DNA of 64,000 nt. It comes from Effrenium voratum (taxonomy: Eukaryota > Sar > Dinophyceae > Suessiales > Symbiodiniaceae). Every line of letters starts with the position of its first letter. Position 1 is the stretch's first letter. The stretch spans positions 519,501 to 583,500 of the forward strand of contig CAUJNA010003247.1 of the NCBI GenBank assembly GCA_963377175.1. Reading direction: 5' to 3'. The notes beneath the pieces were generated by a model. That model was given only the letters and a program-made list of their open reading frames with translations. It searched no databases and had not been told where the DNA came from. Positions 32,511-44,083 of this stretch are shown in pieces. The translations under genes and the position numbers were made by a program.

Positions 32511-32833
32511 ACGCGGATGCGTGGCCCCCGTCCCCCAACCAAAGGGGGTTCCCCTTGGTAGTTACCTTTTGGTGGTTTCCTTGTGGTGGTTTCCTTTTGG
32601 TGGTTTCCTTTTGGGTGGGTTCCTTTTTGGGTGTTGTTTTCACGCTGGTCTCCTGCTGGCCCCCCCATAAGTTACAGCGTTACAGGTGGGTGAAAGTAGA
32701 TGGCACAATTCCAACCCATTCATCCAAATAAGGAAGCGGTGCCAGCTACTTTCACCTTAGTGGGCAAAACACCGAATAAAAAGGAGGGTGGTGGAGGGGT
32801 TAAATATGGTTAAATCATTGGATATTATCTCAT

Positions 32834-32963
32834 GATCGTGGGAGTTTTGAAGTCTCCTCACAACCGCCTTCAACTTCTAAGTTCAGTTGCCCAAAGTTGG
32901 CAACTTTGAGGGAACCGACTGAGTGGGCGAACGAGGCTGTCAAGAGCCGCATGCGAGCCAGGT
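32834..32963 (-). CDS. possible terminal exon
   Basis: Minus open frame MRLLTASFAHSVGSLKVANF then GQLNLEVEGGCEETSKLPRS and TGA. The plus strand also offers an exon between GTTCAG and GCCAG|GTTTAC (EPTEWANEAVKSRM). Strand undecided; minus agrees with neighbours. Confidence 0.3.
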
Positions 32964-33379
32964 TTACGTTTTCTGCGGGGGTCTGTGGATGGACCTTCGG
33001 CGGAAACCAGTCGCGCCCAACGCGTTAGATGCTTGCCGCGTCGGCTTCCAACCTGGATTGGCCAAGAACTATCTGAAGTAACAAATGGTGCTTGCCTCTC
33101 GTGTGGGTCCTTGAAGCATGTATCCATCCATCCCGACTTGCCAGGCATTACACCAGGGTTTTGCGCTTGGATCCGCGTCTGTTCCCTCAAATCCTCAAGG
33201 ATGCGGCCTTTTGGCCGGATGCTTCCCATGGCTACGAAACCTCACTTTCAAGGACTTGGGAAAACGGGATTCATCTGTGAGGACCTTTCACCTGTAGACC
33301 AGTTCCGGGACTCCCCTTGTGGTTGTGCCTTTAAGGATATTCGGGACTAGCCAGAACGACTAAATCCTGCAACCGCACC

Positions 33380-33465
33380 CCCCGACCCGCTCCAGCGACG
33401 TGTCCACGTGGTCCAGCACAGGCTGCCGAATCATTTCGATGTCATCTGTCCTGGCACTCCGTGGC
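33380..33465 (-). CDS. exon-like segment
   Basis: Minus frame RTDDIEMIRQPVLDHVDTSL then ERVGGCG with mostly G/C third positions. Hydrophilic and helical. Edges uncertain; no family recognised. Confidence 0.45.
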
Positions 33466-34394
33466 TCGATCCTGACCGGTGCACGGGCCTAGATCTTTCT
33501 CATGCCGGTTTTGGGGCATTTCTCCAGCCTAATGCACCAGGCAGGGGGGGGGAAGGGGGAGGGTTGAATGGACCTCATTTGACCAGCTTTTAATAAAGGC
33601 CCCTGGCTGATACATGTCACCTGTGGAAGTCACAAAGGGGCGAGCTGAGCCACATGCACCTGAAACCAGCCGGCATGACACAGACAAGCTCCAGTTGCCC
33701 AGCCTATGCGGAGCAAAACCACGGCATGCAACGCAAACCCGCATTTCCCTTACAACAAAAACATCGTCGTCAATACGTTCTTGTATCTTCCGACGCCTCT
33801 GCCACTCTGCTCAATCGACATATTTCAATAAACAAACTTTGCAAATGCCAATCAGGGTCCAGCGCTCTCCAAAATTGTGTCCATTTGTACCTGATGTATC
33901 TGTGTGAGCCACTTTAGGTACCAATTGACAAGCCTTGGAGGATGCTGGGTGTGTCTTTGCTTTTTAGGGGACCCTTCCAAGAGGCGTGGTTTTCCTTCAG
34001 GTTTCCTTGAAGCCATGGGGCGGTTTGCATGCTGGCAGAAACCATGCAGGACCAAAGCCTGGAGCAGGGCGACCTGTTTAGACCACCTTGCTTCAGCTGG
34101 ATGGGCCAAACAAAGTCGCATGATTTGTTTCCATTGGTTTTCGGCCCCCCCAAAAAAATGTCAACTCAAGGAACTCACGGAGTGAGTTGGTGCTGGTTTC
34201 CCCAAAGGAACCACCTGTCAAAGAGCCTGAAAACGCCTGGTGACTCAAAATTCAACAGCTGGGGTGCATTTACAGGTCTTGGTCTACCTTTCTATTCACC
34301 AGGGCAACCCATCTCATTTTGGACCCCCATGTTTGAGAGCCTCCCCCCCCCCCGCCCAACACGCGGACACTGAATCCCTCGAACCCGGGCGACC

Positions 34395-34560
34395 CGGGCG
34401 AGGCGAGCCGCCGGGTCCTGTAGGGCGAGGCCTTGATGGCCGCGTCGATCTGGTCGAGGGTGGTGCGCGAGGGCCACGGTGCCAAGGAGTCGACGGCCAG
34501 CTGGGAGCCTCCAGGAGTGGAGCGCTTGGAGCCGGCTGGGCGCTTGGGAGGAGAAGGGGG
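34395..34560 (-). CDS. exon-like segment, Ser/Pro-rich
   Basis: Minus frame PKRPAGSKRSTPGGSQLAVD then SLAPWPSRTTLDQIDAAIK and ASPYRTRRLASPGSP with about 90% GC3. Basic and Ser/Pro-rich, likely disordered with possible phosphorylation sites. Function unknown. Confidence 0.5.
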
Positions 34561-35399
34561 GGTGGGGGGTGGGGGGGAGGTCACTTGACCAGCGGACCCG
34601 GTCACCCCGCAAAAAAGGCGATCAGCTTTTGGAACCCTTTAAGGGAATCCCAAACGGTTCAATCGCAACACCCTGGGTCATTCCCTACTGAGCACTAAAA
34701 CCCACGCCATTGAACGACTGCTGTTTATGGAACCTTGAAGGGGAGGGCCCTTAGGCTCCTGAGGAAGCCCAAGCAACCCCGAGGAACCCAAACGAATCGC
34801 TCTCAACTCCCCCCCCCCAGTGGTACCTACCCCCCGGATGGGATTCCACAATTTCTTTGACGCTGTGCAACTTGTTGCACTCTTCCAAGTGTCAGGGTTG
34901 TGCCCAAGCATCCCAGACCGCAAACAGACGCCGGCTTAGTTTCATGAAAGCCAGCTGGCCAACAAGGTGCCCCACTGGCAGAGGGGAAGAAAAAAAAGAA
35001 CACGCCAAACCACAAATCGAACAATTGGGCTTCAACCCACCCGTCAAGTAGGGTCCGGGCATTTCAGCGCATCGACGCCTGGGGAGCGGCCGATTCGGAT
35101 GTCCACATTCCTATGTTCCAACTTTCCTAAACGCATGGCTGTGCCTTGCTCTGGCAGGCGGTATCCCAAATCTCAGTCCAAAAGCTCCTACAGCTTCCTT
35201 CACCCTTGGTCGACACATGTAAAATGCATCTTCACTCTATATGTAGCCTTGGCGCAATCACCGGGAGAAATCTGGACATAGGGCGCCTTGGGCATCTACA
35301 TGCGGCCAGTGCGCATCCAACGGCTTGCCATGCCCAAAGTGAAATGTGGCCTCCGAAATGTGACCAACCCATCCCAAACCGAACCCACTCACGCTCCAA

Positions 35400-35525
35400 C
35401 CCCAGTTCACATCCCACGCCACCCCACAGATTTTCCACAACCCCCAACCCCACCCCAAACCCAACCCCAAACCCCACCCCACCCCAACCCCAACCCCGCC
35501 CAACCCTACCCACTCCCCCGCCCAT
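35400..35525. repeat. C/A-rich low-complexity tract
   Basis: CCCCAACCCCAAACCCCACC-type sequence; not a regular telomere repeat. Confidence 0.8.
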
Positions 35526-35539
35526 CCGAGCCCCCCGCC

Positions 35540-35672
35540 GCCCATCTCGCTGCACAGCACCCGGGCGTTGAGGTCCAGGTAGAGCAGCGTGGGCTCCGGC
35601 ATCGACTGCCTCATCCCCTCCTGACAGACGCGACCGACGTGCGTGCAACGTGTGGGCGACCTGAGCTCGGAG
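35540..35672 (-). CDS. exon-like segment
   Basis: Minus frame HVGRVCQEGMRQSMPEPTLL then YLDLNARVLCSEMGGG, nearly all third positions G or C. The strand-like TLLYLDLNARVL suggests a folded domain. No family recognised. Confidence 0.5.
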
Positions 35673-36515
35673 CCCAAATAGAGGGGGGCCAAAGCCCTAT
35701 TGCAACGCGCACACACACATGTATATATGCATGTATAAACATATGCTTATACATCTATACATACATATGCATTTTAAAGATATAGTTATGTGAGTGTGTG
35801 TCTGATTATTCAATTGGCTTCCCTTTTTGCGACCGCATAAAGCCTGCAGAGAGGTGCAGCCCTGGCGACGGCAGACTGGCTGGAGGTGCGGAGGAAAGCC
35901 TGAAGTCTGTGTGTTGCAAGCTTTGCCACTCGGATGGTTCTAAGAGCTACCTTCAAACAACAATGTCGTGAAACAATCAAGCCTTTTCATTCCTTCACGC
36001 TTCTTAGTCCTCTTGCTGGGTGTGGATGTTCCTTTTTGGATAAGGGAGCCACCTGCCCTCCCCTGCTTCGCCCCCCTTCCTGGGCAGTCCCTGCCTTCCA
36101 TAGCACCGACGCCTCCAGAAGATCCTGGCCGGACATTTTTTCCGCGCCCACCAATCAGGGAGCGTAGAGGCTCAAGAGACCCTTCCAGGTGGACGACAAC
36201 GAAAATAACAAGTTCCCTTGGAACGGCAACCAAAAAGCAGTGGTTGGGGGGGGGGGAGGAGTGCTGTTCTGTGATACCGTGATGTTTGTTTCTCCAACCT
36301 AGGCATGACGTCTTTGAGCTGACTTTGCCAGAAAAACTCAAACTCCACAAAGATGCAGATCAGGTGCAAAGCTCGGCAGCTGACATCGGGGATCTTTGTC
36401 TTCCCCCAAAACCCCTAGAAGGGTCGAAAGGGAGTATCACTTAGTCAAAATGTAGGGGACCAAGTATTTCTGGGAGGTCCCCAAAAACAAAGTCAAACCG
36501 AAATGAGCCAAATCC

Positions 36516-36627
36516 AAATGGCGGTGGGTCAAAATTAGGTACCCAACAAGAAACCCTGGTACATGGAACCAAGGACTAAAACCTGCAGTCCGGTTCCCGG
36601 TGAAAAACAAATGACCCACCGCCATTT
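36516..36627. mobile_element. TIR element with perfect 16-bp ends
   Basis: AAATGGCGGTGGGTCA at the left is an exact inverse of TGACCCACCGCCATTT at the right. The interior (GACTAAAACCTGCAGTCC) is shared with 45040-45110. The end word GTGGGTCA links it to family D. No matching 4-bp flanks. Confidence 0.75.
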
Positions 36628-36817
36628 CTGAGGGTCAAGACAAAACGGCACACCAAAAATAGGGGACTCCCCCTTGTGAAGGATTCGCTGAATGCCTGGT
36701 GTCCTTTTGGTCTCCCTTTCTTTTGTTCTCACCAATCCCTCGAAGGGGTACCCAAACCGCCTGAAGAAAAGCCGAGCCGGGCAAAATCCGGTGCAAAGGA
36801 TCAGCTCCCTCGCCCAC

Positions 36818-36862
36818 CTGCGGCAGCGTGGAGGCGTTCCAGTCGCTGAAGCGGTACGAGGC
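36818..36862 (-). CDS. 45-nt micro-exon
   Basis: Exactly 15 codons, all ending in G or C, between GCCGTAG and CCGCAG|GTGGGC: ASYRFSDWNASTLPQ. Both edges are canonical and the phase is 0-0. The plus strand also has a GC3-rich frame ending AG|GTACCC, but the minus reading is cleaner. Confidence 0.45.
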
Positions 36863-36999
36863 CTACGGCACGCGAAGCGTCAGGTACCCCCGAATTGGTG
36901 GAATGAATTGGTGGCTTTTATTGGTGGGACACTGCCTTGAATTGGTGTTTTGTATTTGAACCCCTGGCCTTTGTTGAGGGTAAATGAGGTTTACCCCTC

Positions 37000-38020
37000 C
37001 TTCACCACCAAGACACCAATTAAGTTGACTGCTGGGTTGCGTCTCAAGGCTGAACCCCATCTATGATATTCTCCGGGGAAAGCCCTCCAAAACAAGGGGC
37101 CAAAAAAGGGCACCACTTTGCGCACTTTGTGGGCTCCATGAAAATCGGAAGCAATCGATGCAGGCTGGCAGCTGGTGAGACACGGTTCCAACAAGCAACT
37201 CACACGATGGCATGTGGTCCTCTGTGGCATCAGCCCGACTTTGAGATGCTTAATTTGGGAATGACATGGGCGAAGTGGACACTTATCTCGGCCCACGTCT
37301 TAGGTTCTTCTTCATATTTAGCCTACACTAGAATTTTACATACTTTGTCATGTTGCCTGCCAAGAGCAGCTACAGGCAAGAGCAGCTAGGGGCGCCAATG
37401 CGCCAAATGCACCAAGTACCGTTGCTTGGCAAAGAGAAGCAACGCTGAAGGTGTCAAATGTGTCAAAAACAATCTAGCCTCGTTTGGGCTGATTCGAGTG
37501 ATTTCCAAAAACGCGACCCCTTGATCTTCTTTCTTTTTGGGGGGCTGGTGTCCTTTCAATTGGTGACAAGTTAGGTATCCTTTAAGGATGTCTTGGGCCG
37601 AAAGGAATTTGCACCTGGTGCACCTCAAGCCTTCAGACAACGCACCGCTGAATTCTTCAGCTTTGTCACGGGTCAAAAACGGGTACGGAATTCACAAAAG
37701 CGGGTTCTTGAATGAACCCCTCAAAAGCCACAAATGTCTGGTGGTGTCCACTGAAAATGCCACTTTTGGAGGTCCAAAAAAACAGGGGAAATTGGGAGAC
37801 CCCGTCAAACCCACGTACACATTCACAGGGGAAGGCGTAGCTTCTTGACCGTCTGTGACATGTTGAAACTCGCCCAATAGACAATTGGGCCCCAAAGTTC
37901 GGGAAACACCCAAGGCCCAAACTCCACGTCACACATCGTATGAGTGGATTGGCCAAAAACGAAGTCCGGGAACTTGTTGTTTGCCACTAGAATCGCAACC
38001 AGACCCAAAACGTGACTACG
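37000..38020. other. no recognised gene
   Basis: 37945-38010 carries a family H copy. No exon-like island was seen. Confidence 0.4.
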
Positions 38021-38024
38021 GAAC

Positions 38025-38144
38025 CTTCCAGTTGCTTTCTAAGTCCCCTGAAAAACAAGTAGCAAAACATATTTCCAGTAGTGCAATCGATTCCCTTTAA
38101 AACCAACAGGGGGAAAATAAAAACAATTCCCAAGCAAATGGAAG
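38025..38144 (+). mobile_element. family C TIR element (complete)
   Basis: Ends CTTCCAGTTGCTTTC and CCAAGCAAATGGAAG with a perfect 4-bp duplication GAAC (38021-38024 and 38145-38148). On minus the duplication reads GTTC and the element ends GGAAG, again a GT...AG form. Confidence 0.85.
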
Positions 38145-38393
38145 GAACTCAGGGAACCCCCCCAAAAGTTGGATCGCGGCCCTTGAAGTTGGGCCCAGCT
38201 TCCTTCTCAGCCCAATCCGGACATGCAAGGTGAGTCACTTGCTCAAGAACCGATCGGTACAAAAGTGGTCGTAATCCCAGAACCATGCTTCAAGAATGAA
38301 GAAGGCGGAGATCCGCAGCCATCTATGGCTGGGATGGTCCCTTACCCTCCAAGTACCCGGGTTTTGAGCACGTGGCTCAGGTGATCACCTGTT

Positions 38394-38476
38394 GGGGCCA
38401 CCAAAAACCAGCGGTCCGCCAAAAAGGGGAAGCAAAAAGGCCGGTCGATTCGCCTTGGGCAAGCGAGTCATAGGCG
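38394..38476 (+). repeat. family B element, diverged
   Basis: CCAAAAAGGGGAAGCAAAAAG and CCTTGGGCAAGCGAG match the right part of family B. Confidence 0.45.
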
Positions 38477-38479
38477 TAG

Positions 38480-39600
38480 GCGTCCTTTTGGTAAAATGGA
38501 TGGGTTTCCCTGGTAAATGGAACGAATCAAGCCAAACCAGTGGAACCCATCTGTTGCTAACCAAACGAACCAATCAAAAGGACACCTCTGGTGGGTTGCT
38601 TGCAACTGGCCTCAAGGTCCAGCTGCTCCAACCTGAGGGAAAGCAGATGGGAACCCGCGAGCGGGGTCGGATGCATGGGTAGCTTCGTCTTTTCTTTGGA
38701 GTTGGGTGCGCCTTTTTTTTTTTTTGGGGGGGGGGGTTCAAAGGGGAAACCAGGAGGAAAGCCATGATTTTCGGGGGGCCCCTAAAAATGAATGCTCCTG
38801 GCAATGAATGCTACTATACAAGAGAATGCTCCTCTATGAATCTGCCGGTCAAGGCAACTAACTCTTTAAACGCGTTCTCATATTTGACTTATCTGATGTA
38901 TAACTTATGACGTCGTATCACTCACGTGGCATCTTTTAATCGGGGCTCAGGCAGCAAGTCAACATGCTTGCCAGCACTTGGGGCTACCTGGCTTGAATTC
39001 AGATAGAGCCAGAGGGACTCCCGGTCGGCGGCTGCATGGAGCAGTGGGCGCTTTCACATGCCGCCCTGCCATATCGTTGGTGCATCCCTGTCGCAACTTC
39101 CGCCCGACTGATCAACTCAATGAGCCCTGAGTTGGTGATAGCCAGCACCACGAGCTGGGTCGAGGTGTTGAAATCTTACCGGCGCCAGCGAGCAACAACT
39201 AGTCACAGTCGCTAGGCTGATCGGCTTCCCGCCTGCAATGGCCTCAAATCATGGTTGTTGATATTTGCCCTGCAGGTGGTCAACATGAAACAGAACCTTT
39301 TGCGTTACAGGATGCTGCTTATAGATTGGCACGCTCTGGCATACCTACATACTGCGCGAGTTTATGAACACAACTATGTCAATGTACATTGATGTGGGAA
39401 ATAAGGTCGAATTGCTGCCTGCATGCTGCATGCACGGTACAAATGACAGCCAACCCCCTTTTTTAGAGAAACACAGCTTGCATAAGGGCAACAGTGACTA
39501 TTGGCGAAGAATTTGTCAAATTAGGGACCCCGGCCAAATTTATTGCGGTAGCTTGCCCTAAAAAAAACTGCGGGCTCCAACCCGACAATCAACTTACCTA
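38480..39600. other. no recognised gene
   Basis: 38870-39560 lacks the repeat families found elsewhere and has no open frame above 65 codons. A low-scoring frame (KVQLLQPEGKQMGTRERGRM, plus) at 38607-38680 could be an exon but is not supported further. Confidence 0.4.
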
Positions 39601-39604
39601 GCTC

Positions 39605-39755
39605 CCAACCACCCAAACCAAAGCGACAAGCAGGCAGGTAGGCAGGAAGGCAAACAAACCAGAAACCAACCAGCCAGCCAGCCAACCAACGAACCAACCA
39701 ACGAACCAACCAGTAACGAACCAACCAGTAACGAACCAACCAACCAACAAAAAAA
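39605..39755. repeat. (AACC/GCCA/CGAA)n microsatellite
   Basis: Imperfect tetranucleotide repeats; minus-strand translation gives only a periodic Val-Gly-Ser-Leu peptide. Confidence 0.9.
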
Positions 39756-39938
39756 ACAATCATGCACACAACCTGTTGGAGGCCCACCTTCAAGTTGACC
39801 CAGGCCGGTCAGCCTGGGTCCGCCTGCAAGCCCACATCTGAGGCGGCGACACCATGGGCATGGAGCGGTCCTTGGTGGTGGGCGCCACAAAGCTGAGGAC
39901 GAAGAGCAGAAGAATCACCTTGGACAACATCGGATGTT

Positions 39939-40072
39939 CTAGGGGTACCTTCCATTTCCATTCTTTCCAGGGATCCTTCTATCTTTCTAGCAAACCACCA
40001 AAAACCCTGGGGACATGGATCTGTTTCTTTTTTGAAGGAACGATGGCTGAAAAGAGTGGTGGAATGAACGAG
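39939..40072 (+). repeat. family E element
   Basis: CTAGGGGTACCTTCCATTTC at the left and GAACGATGGCTGAAAAGAG at the right; right terminus diverged. Confidence 0.6.
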
Positions 40073-40194
40073 AAGTGCTCCAGGCCTCATGGTTTTACCA
40101 AAGTCACCCCACCCCCAAGTGGTAGGCAAAAGGGAACCAACCCCACATATACCATGATCAAAGCCACCCAAGTGCGACCAAAAAATCAAAGGTG

Positions 40195-40290
40195 ATCACC
40201 TTTTAGGTCCACGACTACAAATGGACCAAAAAGGGAAACCAAACGGTTGAAAGGTCGATGTGCTTTGGGCAACTGAGGCAGGCCAGAAAT
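40195..40290 (+). repeat. family B element, diverged
   Basis: AAATGGACCAAAAAGGGAAA and GTTGAAAGGTCGATG in family order; ends worn. A second fragment lies at 40868-40935 (ATGGACCAACAAATGC, GGGGCAAGTGCG). Confidence 0.5.
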
Positions 40291-41259
40291 TCCAGGGAGT
40301 CCAGGTGGAATTTCCGGAAAATGCGGGTGGAAACTTCCACCATGCACGTTACAGTAACCCCTTAACTCGCTTCCTGAGTGGACTGGCTAAAAAGAGTCTG
40401 AACTTTGCATTTGCCACCATACACGTTGCAGTAACCCTGAACTCGCTTCCTGGGTGGAATGGCTTAAAAAAGAAAACAAAAACTTTTATTACCACAAAAT
40501 GATCTTTGCAAACAGTTTCAAAGTCAGTGAACTCAAGGCGAGAGTCAAGAAGGCCTCATTAAGGGCTACTCCCGGCTTGTCCTTATCCCGGGATAGCCCC
40601 CCGATGACCTGAATGCCAATGCATGCCGAAGGTAAATTTGGAAGATGTCGCTAAACAGCGACATCACCGGGAATATGTGAATAATTTCATCATATCATGT
40701 GGCCCAGATTTCCTAGGTTCCCCCAGTTGTCCAGTTCGAACCCAACAAAAGGTGATCAACTTCCTCCCACTTTCATGGCACCTGTGGGGAGCCCCTGGAA
40801 GATCAATTTTCTCAAGGGTTCTTGTCATGTGTCAGGTGCCATGAAAACGTGGGAGGGGTCGTAGCCTGTTGGGGTCATGACTAAAAATGGACCAACAAAT
40901 GCTAAAGGTCAACTTGGGGCAAGTGCGTTGTTTTGGTGGTTCTGATAAGGTCGCCGGAATGTGCGTCGTGAAAGCTTGGTCGTGCAGGGAATATGATGGG
41001 GGGGGGGTATGGTTCCTCGAAGCACCCATCATCTCATCATTTGACAGGGTACCCTATCTTTAAGAAACACCTGTTTGTTGCTTGTTCGTAGTAGGGACAA
41101 TATGGGAATTATGCTTTAGCACAAATAAGTTGACCTCGAAGGGAGAATAGTTTGCCAAACTTTGCTGGGAGAGACACCCAACTGCATTGCTCAACTGCAT
41201 GAACCTTAGGACGTAAAGTCAACTTGAGGGTTGTTCTTTTAAAACCCATTGCTCCCCAC

Positions 41260-41308
41260 CGAACCCGGCCAGGCCCCCGGCCAGTAGAGCGACCTTGACG
41301 CCCACGTC
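41260..41308 (-). CDS. 49-nt micro-exon
   Basis: Between GCTTTTCAG and TTCG|GTGGGG: DVGVKVALLAGGLAGF with high GC3. The VKVALLAGG string recalls strand-loop segments of many nucleotide-binding enzymes, but it is too short to assign. One base is left over at the 3' edge. Confidence 0.4.
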
Positions 41309-41944
41309 CTGAAAAGCTGGCCCACACTTCGAAATATTTCCCGATCGAGAGCAGGAGCAAAGCAAAAGATCGAATCCAAATCAGGCTCCTCAGGCATGGT
41401 GTTTTGCTTGTGCTCCAGATTCTCGTTTGGGGTTCCCATCACTGGCGCGGCGTCCAAGTTTCCAAGGCCCGGCAACAGGGCGAGTCCTCCACGCAGAAAC
41501 AAATATCCAGGGCCTTCAAGAACGCAAAGGAATAATGTTAACCCCGGATTAATAAACCCCTGGTTGATTTTCTTGGGGGGTGTCCCTTTTCGTGGTTGGA
41601 TTCAGACCACTTTTGGAGGGAACTAGCCACGGGTTCATCAATCCTGGGTCAACACGCCTGATGAACTGGGTGCCACTGGCCCGACATCCTTTATCCTTGG
41701 GGCCCTCTACCGTCCCATTGCCATCCCAGCCCCGACTTCGCGGTCCTCCACATGGCTCCTGGCACGGCCCGGCTTTGGGAGGAGAACGCTCTTGACATGA
41801 TCTGCGGCCCCCTTGGCACAAAAAATCCACGGAGTTGGGCCAGCCGCTTGTTTAAGCGTGGCGTGCGTTTCAAGCCCCATGGCTCAAAAACAACCTTCCG
41901 GTGTTTCCCGCAACCCCGGTTGCGTGTGGCTGCAGCCCCCGTTG

Positions 41945-42062
41945 TCCGCTCTCTCGCGCCCGCGCGCCTGCCGATGTTCTTCATGCTGGCGCCCTTGCCC
42001 AGCTGGCTCTGGCATGCGTACACCAGCCTCGGCTGCCCGGGCGGGCCTTCGAAGGGCCGAAA
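41945..42062 (-). CDS. exon-like segment
   Basis: Minus frame EGPPGQPRLVYACQSQLGKG then ASMKNIGRRAGARER with almost all G/C third positions; possible GC-type donor GGCAG|GCGCGC. The plus strand is also open (LPMFFMLAPLPSWLWHAYTS). Minus agrees with neighbouring exons. Confidence 0.45.
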
Positions 42063-42207
42063 AGCCTCCCTCGGAGTCGCGCCTGGGATGCCCAGCCACT
42101 TGGTTTCGAACTGAGACTTTCCCTTCGGTTTTGGTCAAGGGGGTTATTGATGTTCTGGGTTCCCCACTTCGCCGCTCCAGCAGGAGTTGTTAGGCAGCTT
42201 CCCTCTA

Positions 42208-42306
42208 GGTGGTTTGGATTGGTGGCGTGGTCCGCCAATTCAAGGCAACAATGCTCCCACCACTAAAAACCACCCATTCAAACCGCCAAAACCAATGCAA
42301 ACCACC
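42208..42306. mobile_element. family G TIR element
   Basis: GGTGGTTTGGATTGGT and ACCAATGCAAACCACC form inverted ends. Further G copies: 29805-29885, 30160-30245, 56325-56420 and 58848-58923. Confidence 0.6.
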
Positions 42307-42343
42307 AAAGGCTTACCTGATGTTGGGCCACGTCAAGCTCCTT

Positions 42344-42434
42344 TGCTAAGCGAGCAGCTTGCTCTTCACCAGCTCATCCTCCAGTACTCGCTCCTCAGCT
42401 CGCGCCAGCGAACTCTCGCGCTGCGCTTTGATCC
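42344..42434 (-). CDS. exon-like segment, coiled-coil
   Basis: After GCGCAG, minus frame RESSLARAEERVLEDELVKS then KLLA and TAG. Heptad-like Leu/Ala spacing suggests coiled coil. Either the terminal exon, or it ends earlier at GAGCTG|GTGAAG. High GC3. Confidence 0.5.
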
Positions 42435-42486
42435 CGTGCCCCCCCCCCCCTCCCAATGGCCGGAGAATGTGGGGTTCAGTCCCCGT

Positions 42487-42600
42487 ATGGCTCGGTTGCA
42501 AAATCTGCGAAGCCCTGCTAAAAGTGACTAACTTTTAGTGGTTTGATGCGGAAAACCCACGAGTTGGATCAAACAGTTGAAGTCCTAACATCCCTTGGCA
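42487..42600 (+). repeat. family F element
   Basis: TTGCAAAATCTGCGAAGCCC, TTTTAGTGGTTTGATGCGG, GTTGAAGTCCTAACATCC. On minus it ends CTTTTAGCAG then GGCTTCGCAG. Confidence 0.6.
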
Positions 42601-42862
42601 AAATGCACCTCTGTTTATGGGTGTGTGTGTGTGTGTTGTTGTGAGGGCACCCCTCGAGAGGTTGGTAGAAAGGGATTCCAAAAGGAAAGCCAGCCATTTG
42701 GGGGTGCCCCTTCAAAACATGCACAAGCCAATGTCTATATGCATGTTTGTCTGCATAGGCGAACAGGTCGAATCGAATCTCCGCACACCTGCACTTGCTA
42801 ATCTATTTGCCAGCCTGGATTGCGGGAACCACAAGGAAGCAGTCTTCATGTCACCTCCCGAA

Positions 42863-42960
42863 TTGGTGGTTTGGTTGGTGGTTTGGACGTTAAAGGGGTA
42901 CCTTCCCCATGTTTCAAAAGGTACTGGGGGTCAAATCCCCAAACCAATCCAAACCACTAA
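42863..42960. mobile_element. family G TIR element
   Basis: TTGGTGGTTTGG and CCAAACCACTAA form inverted ends, with a nested AAGGGGTACC/GGTACTGGGG inner repeat. No target duplication found. Confidence 0.6.
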
Positions 42961-43274
42961 GCAGAGGGAAGCTCATGAGGGCTGACATCACTCATCAAGG
43001 TGATGGGAAAAAGTAAGCCGAGGTTGCCACGGGTGAGCTTGGCTCAACTGATTTAAGAACCAAGCCTACCCCTCACTTGCTCTCCCGCCAACAAATATGG
43101 AAGTGCGCAGGCCCAATCTTTGCAAGGCACTCCTCTTTTGAACAGATGGCTGGGTAATTCCCTGCTTATTGTTGGCGTTCAGATCATCAAACCCTCATGT
43201 CAGTGTGAAGGCCCCCCCCACACCCCCGGCTGCACGTGAGTGAGTCCGCCCAAACGAAGAACCAAACTTGGGAA

Positions 43275-43446
43275 CAAACAACAAAAACGCCACCCGCTCC
43301 CCCCCACCCCCACCAAAAAAACAAAAATCGCACCTCCCCTCCCTCCCTTCCCAATCCACTTCCCTCCCCCTCCCCACCCCCCTCCCACCTCCCTCCCCCC
43401 CCACCCTCCCTCCACCCTCCCCCCCCCCCCCCACCACCTCCAACCC
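43275..43446. repeat. polypyrimidine tract
   Basis: CCCTCCC-rich tract, nearly all pyrimidine from 43325; next to a GC-rich exon-like segment. Confidence 0.9.
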
Positions 43447-43454
43447 CCGGCCGA

Positions 43455-43600
43455 GGCGCCCGGAAGGCGCTGAACTGCAGCGTCTCCTCGTCGTCGGACT
43501 CCATGGAGGCCGCCGAGGCGCTGCGCCGCAGCGACGCCGAGCTCAGCGAGCTCTTCTTGGACCACGCGCCTCGGCTCGGGGCTCAGATCGGGCGCTGGCT
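43455..43600 (-). CDS. exon-like segment, strand ambiguous
   Basis: Minus frame SKKSSLSSASLRRSASAASM then ESDDEETLQFSAFRAP (near 100% GC3) looks like a regulatory Ser-rich plus acidic segment. The plus frame (MEAAEALRRSDAELSELFLD) is equally GC3-rich. On the minus strand the pyrimidine tract would lie downstream; on plus it would lie upstream, where an acceptor tract belongs. The case is therefore open. Confidence 0.4.
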
Positions 43601-44004
43601 CGGGCGGTTTTTTCGGGCGATTTTTTGCGGGCGATTTTCGGGTTCCGCGGTTTTTGACGAAGATGGACTCAAACCCAGAAGGGTCTCCTTTTTGGGGGCA
43701 ATGAGCCAATTCCTGGTTTTAAGTCTGCTCTGGGGGCGAGAAACTCGGGCGAGAGATCGGTCAAGGGCGAGTTTTCGGGGGCTGGGTGGAGGGGTTTTGG
43801 GATGGGAGAATGGGATGATCCAAGGAAGAAATCAGAAAGGAAGGCACCAGTTGGATGGTTTAGTCGGTGGTCATTCCAACTCATTCCCTGCTGCCCATCG
43901 CAACAGCAAGTAAAATGGCAACGGTTTCCTTTTGGGCCGCCAGTGGATGGGCAAGATCCGGAATGCTTGAACAAGATGGAATTGGCGACCTATCGATAAG
44001 TCCC

Positions 44005-44083
44005 TGGAGTCTCCATGACCCTTCCAAAATGGGGTCATTACCCAAAATAATGGGGTCATGTTTAAAGAGTCATGGAGACTCCA
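44005..44083. mobile_element. 79-bp element with perfect 15-bp TIR
   Basis: TGGAGTCTCCATGAC is exactly inverted as GTCATGGAGACTCCA. The interior has two direct copies of ATGGGGTCAT. No matching flanks. Confidence 0.7.

Noticed and set aside
32887..32961. Plus-strand exon EPTEWANEAVKSRM with AG|GT
   Set aside because: Kept only as an alternative; the minus frame is longer and agrees with the local strand.
36805..36883. Plus-strand exon ending AG|GTACCC
   Set aside because: The minus strand gives a shorter frame with both canonical edges and all G/C third positions; neighbouring exons are minus.
41239..41502. 87-codon minus frame possibly linked to a helicase-like VKVALLAGG string
   Set aside because: Most of the frame has low GC3 and is out of phase with the GC3-rich micro-exon; a nine-residue resemblance is not evidence for a DEAD-box protein.
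43200..43913. 225-codon plus and 169-codon minus frames over the C-rich tract
   Set aside because: Most of their length is polypyrimidine sequence; only the GC3-rich part at 43455-43600 was kept.
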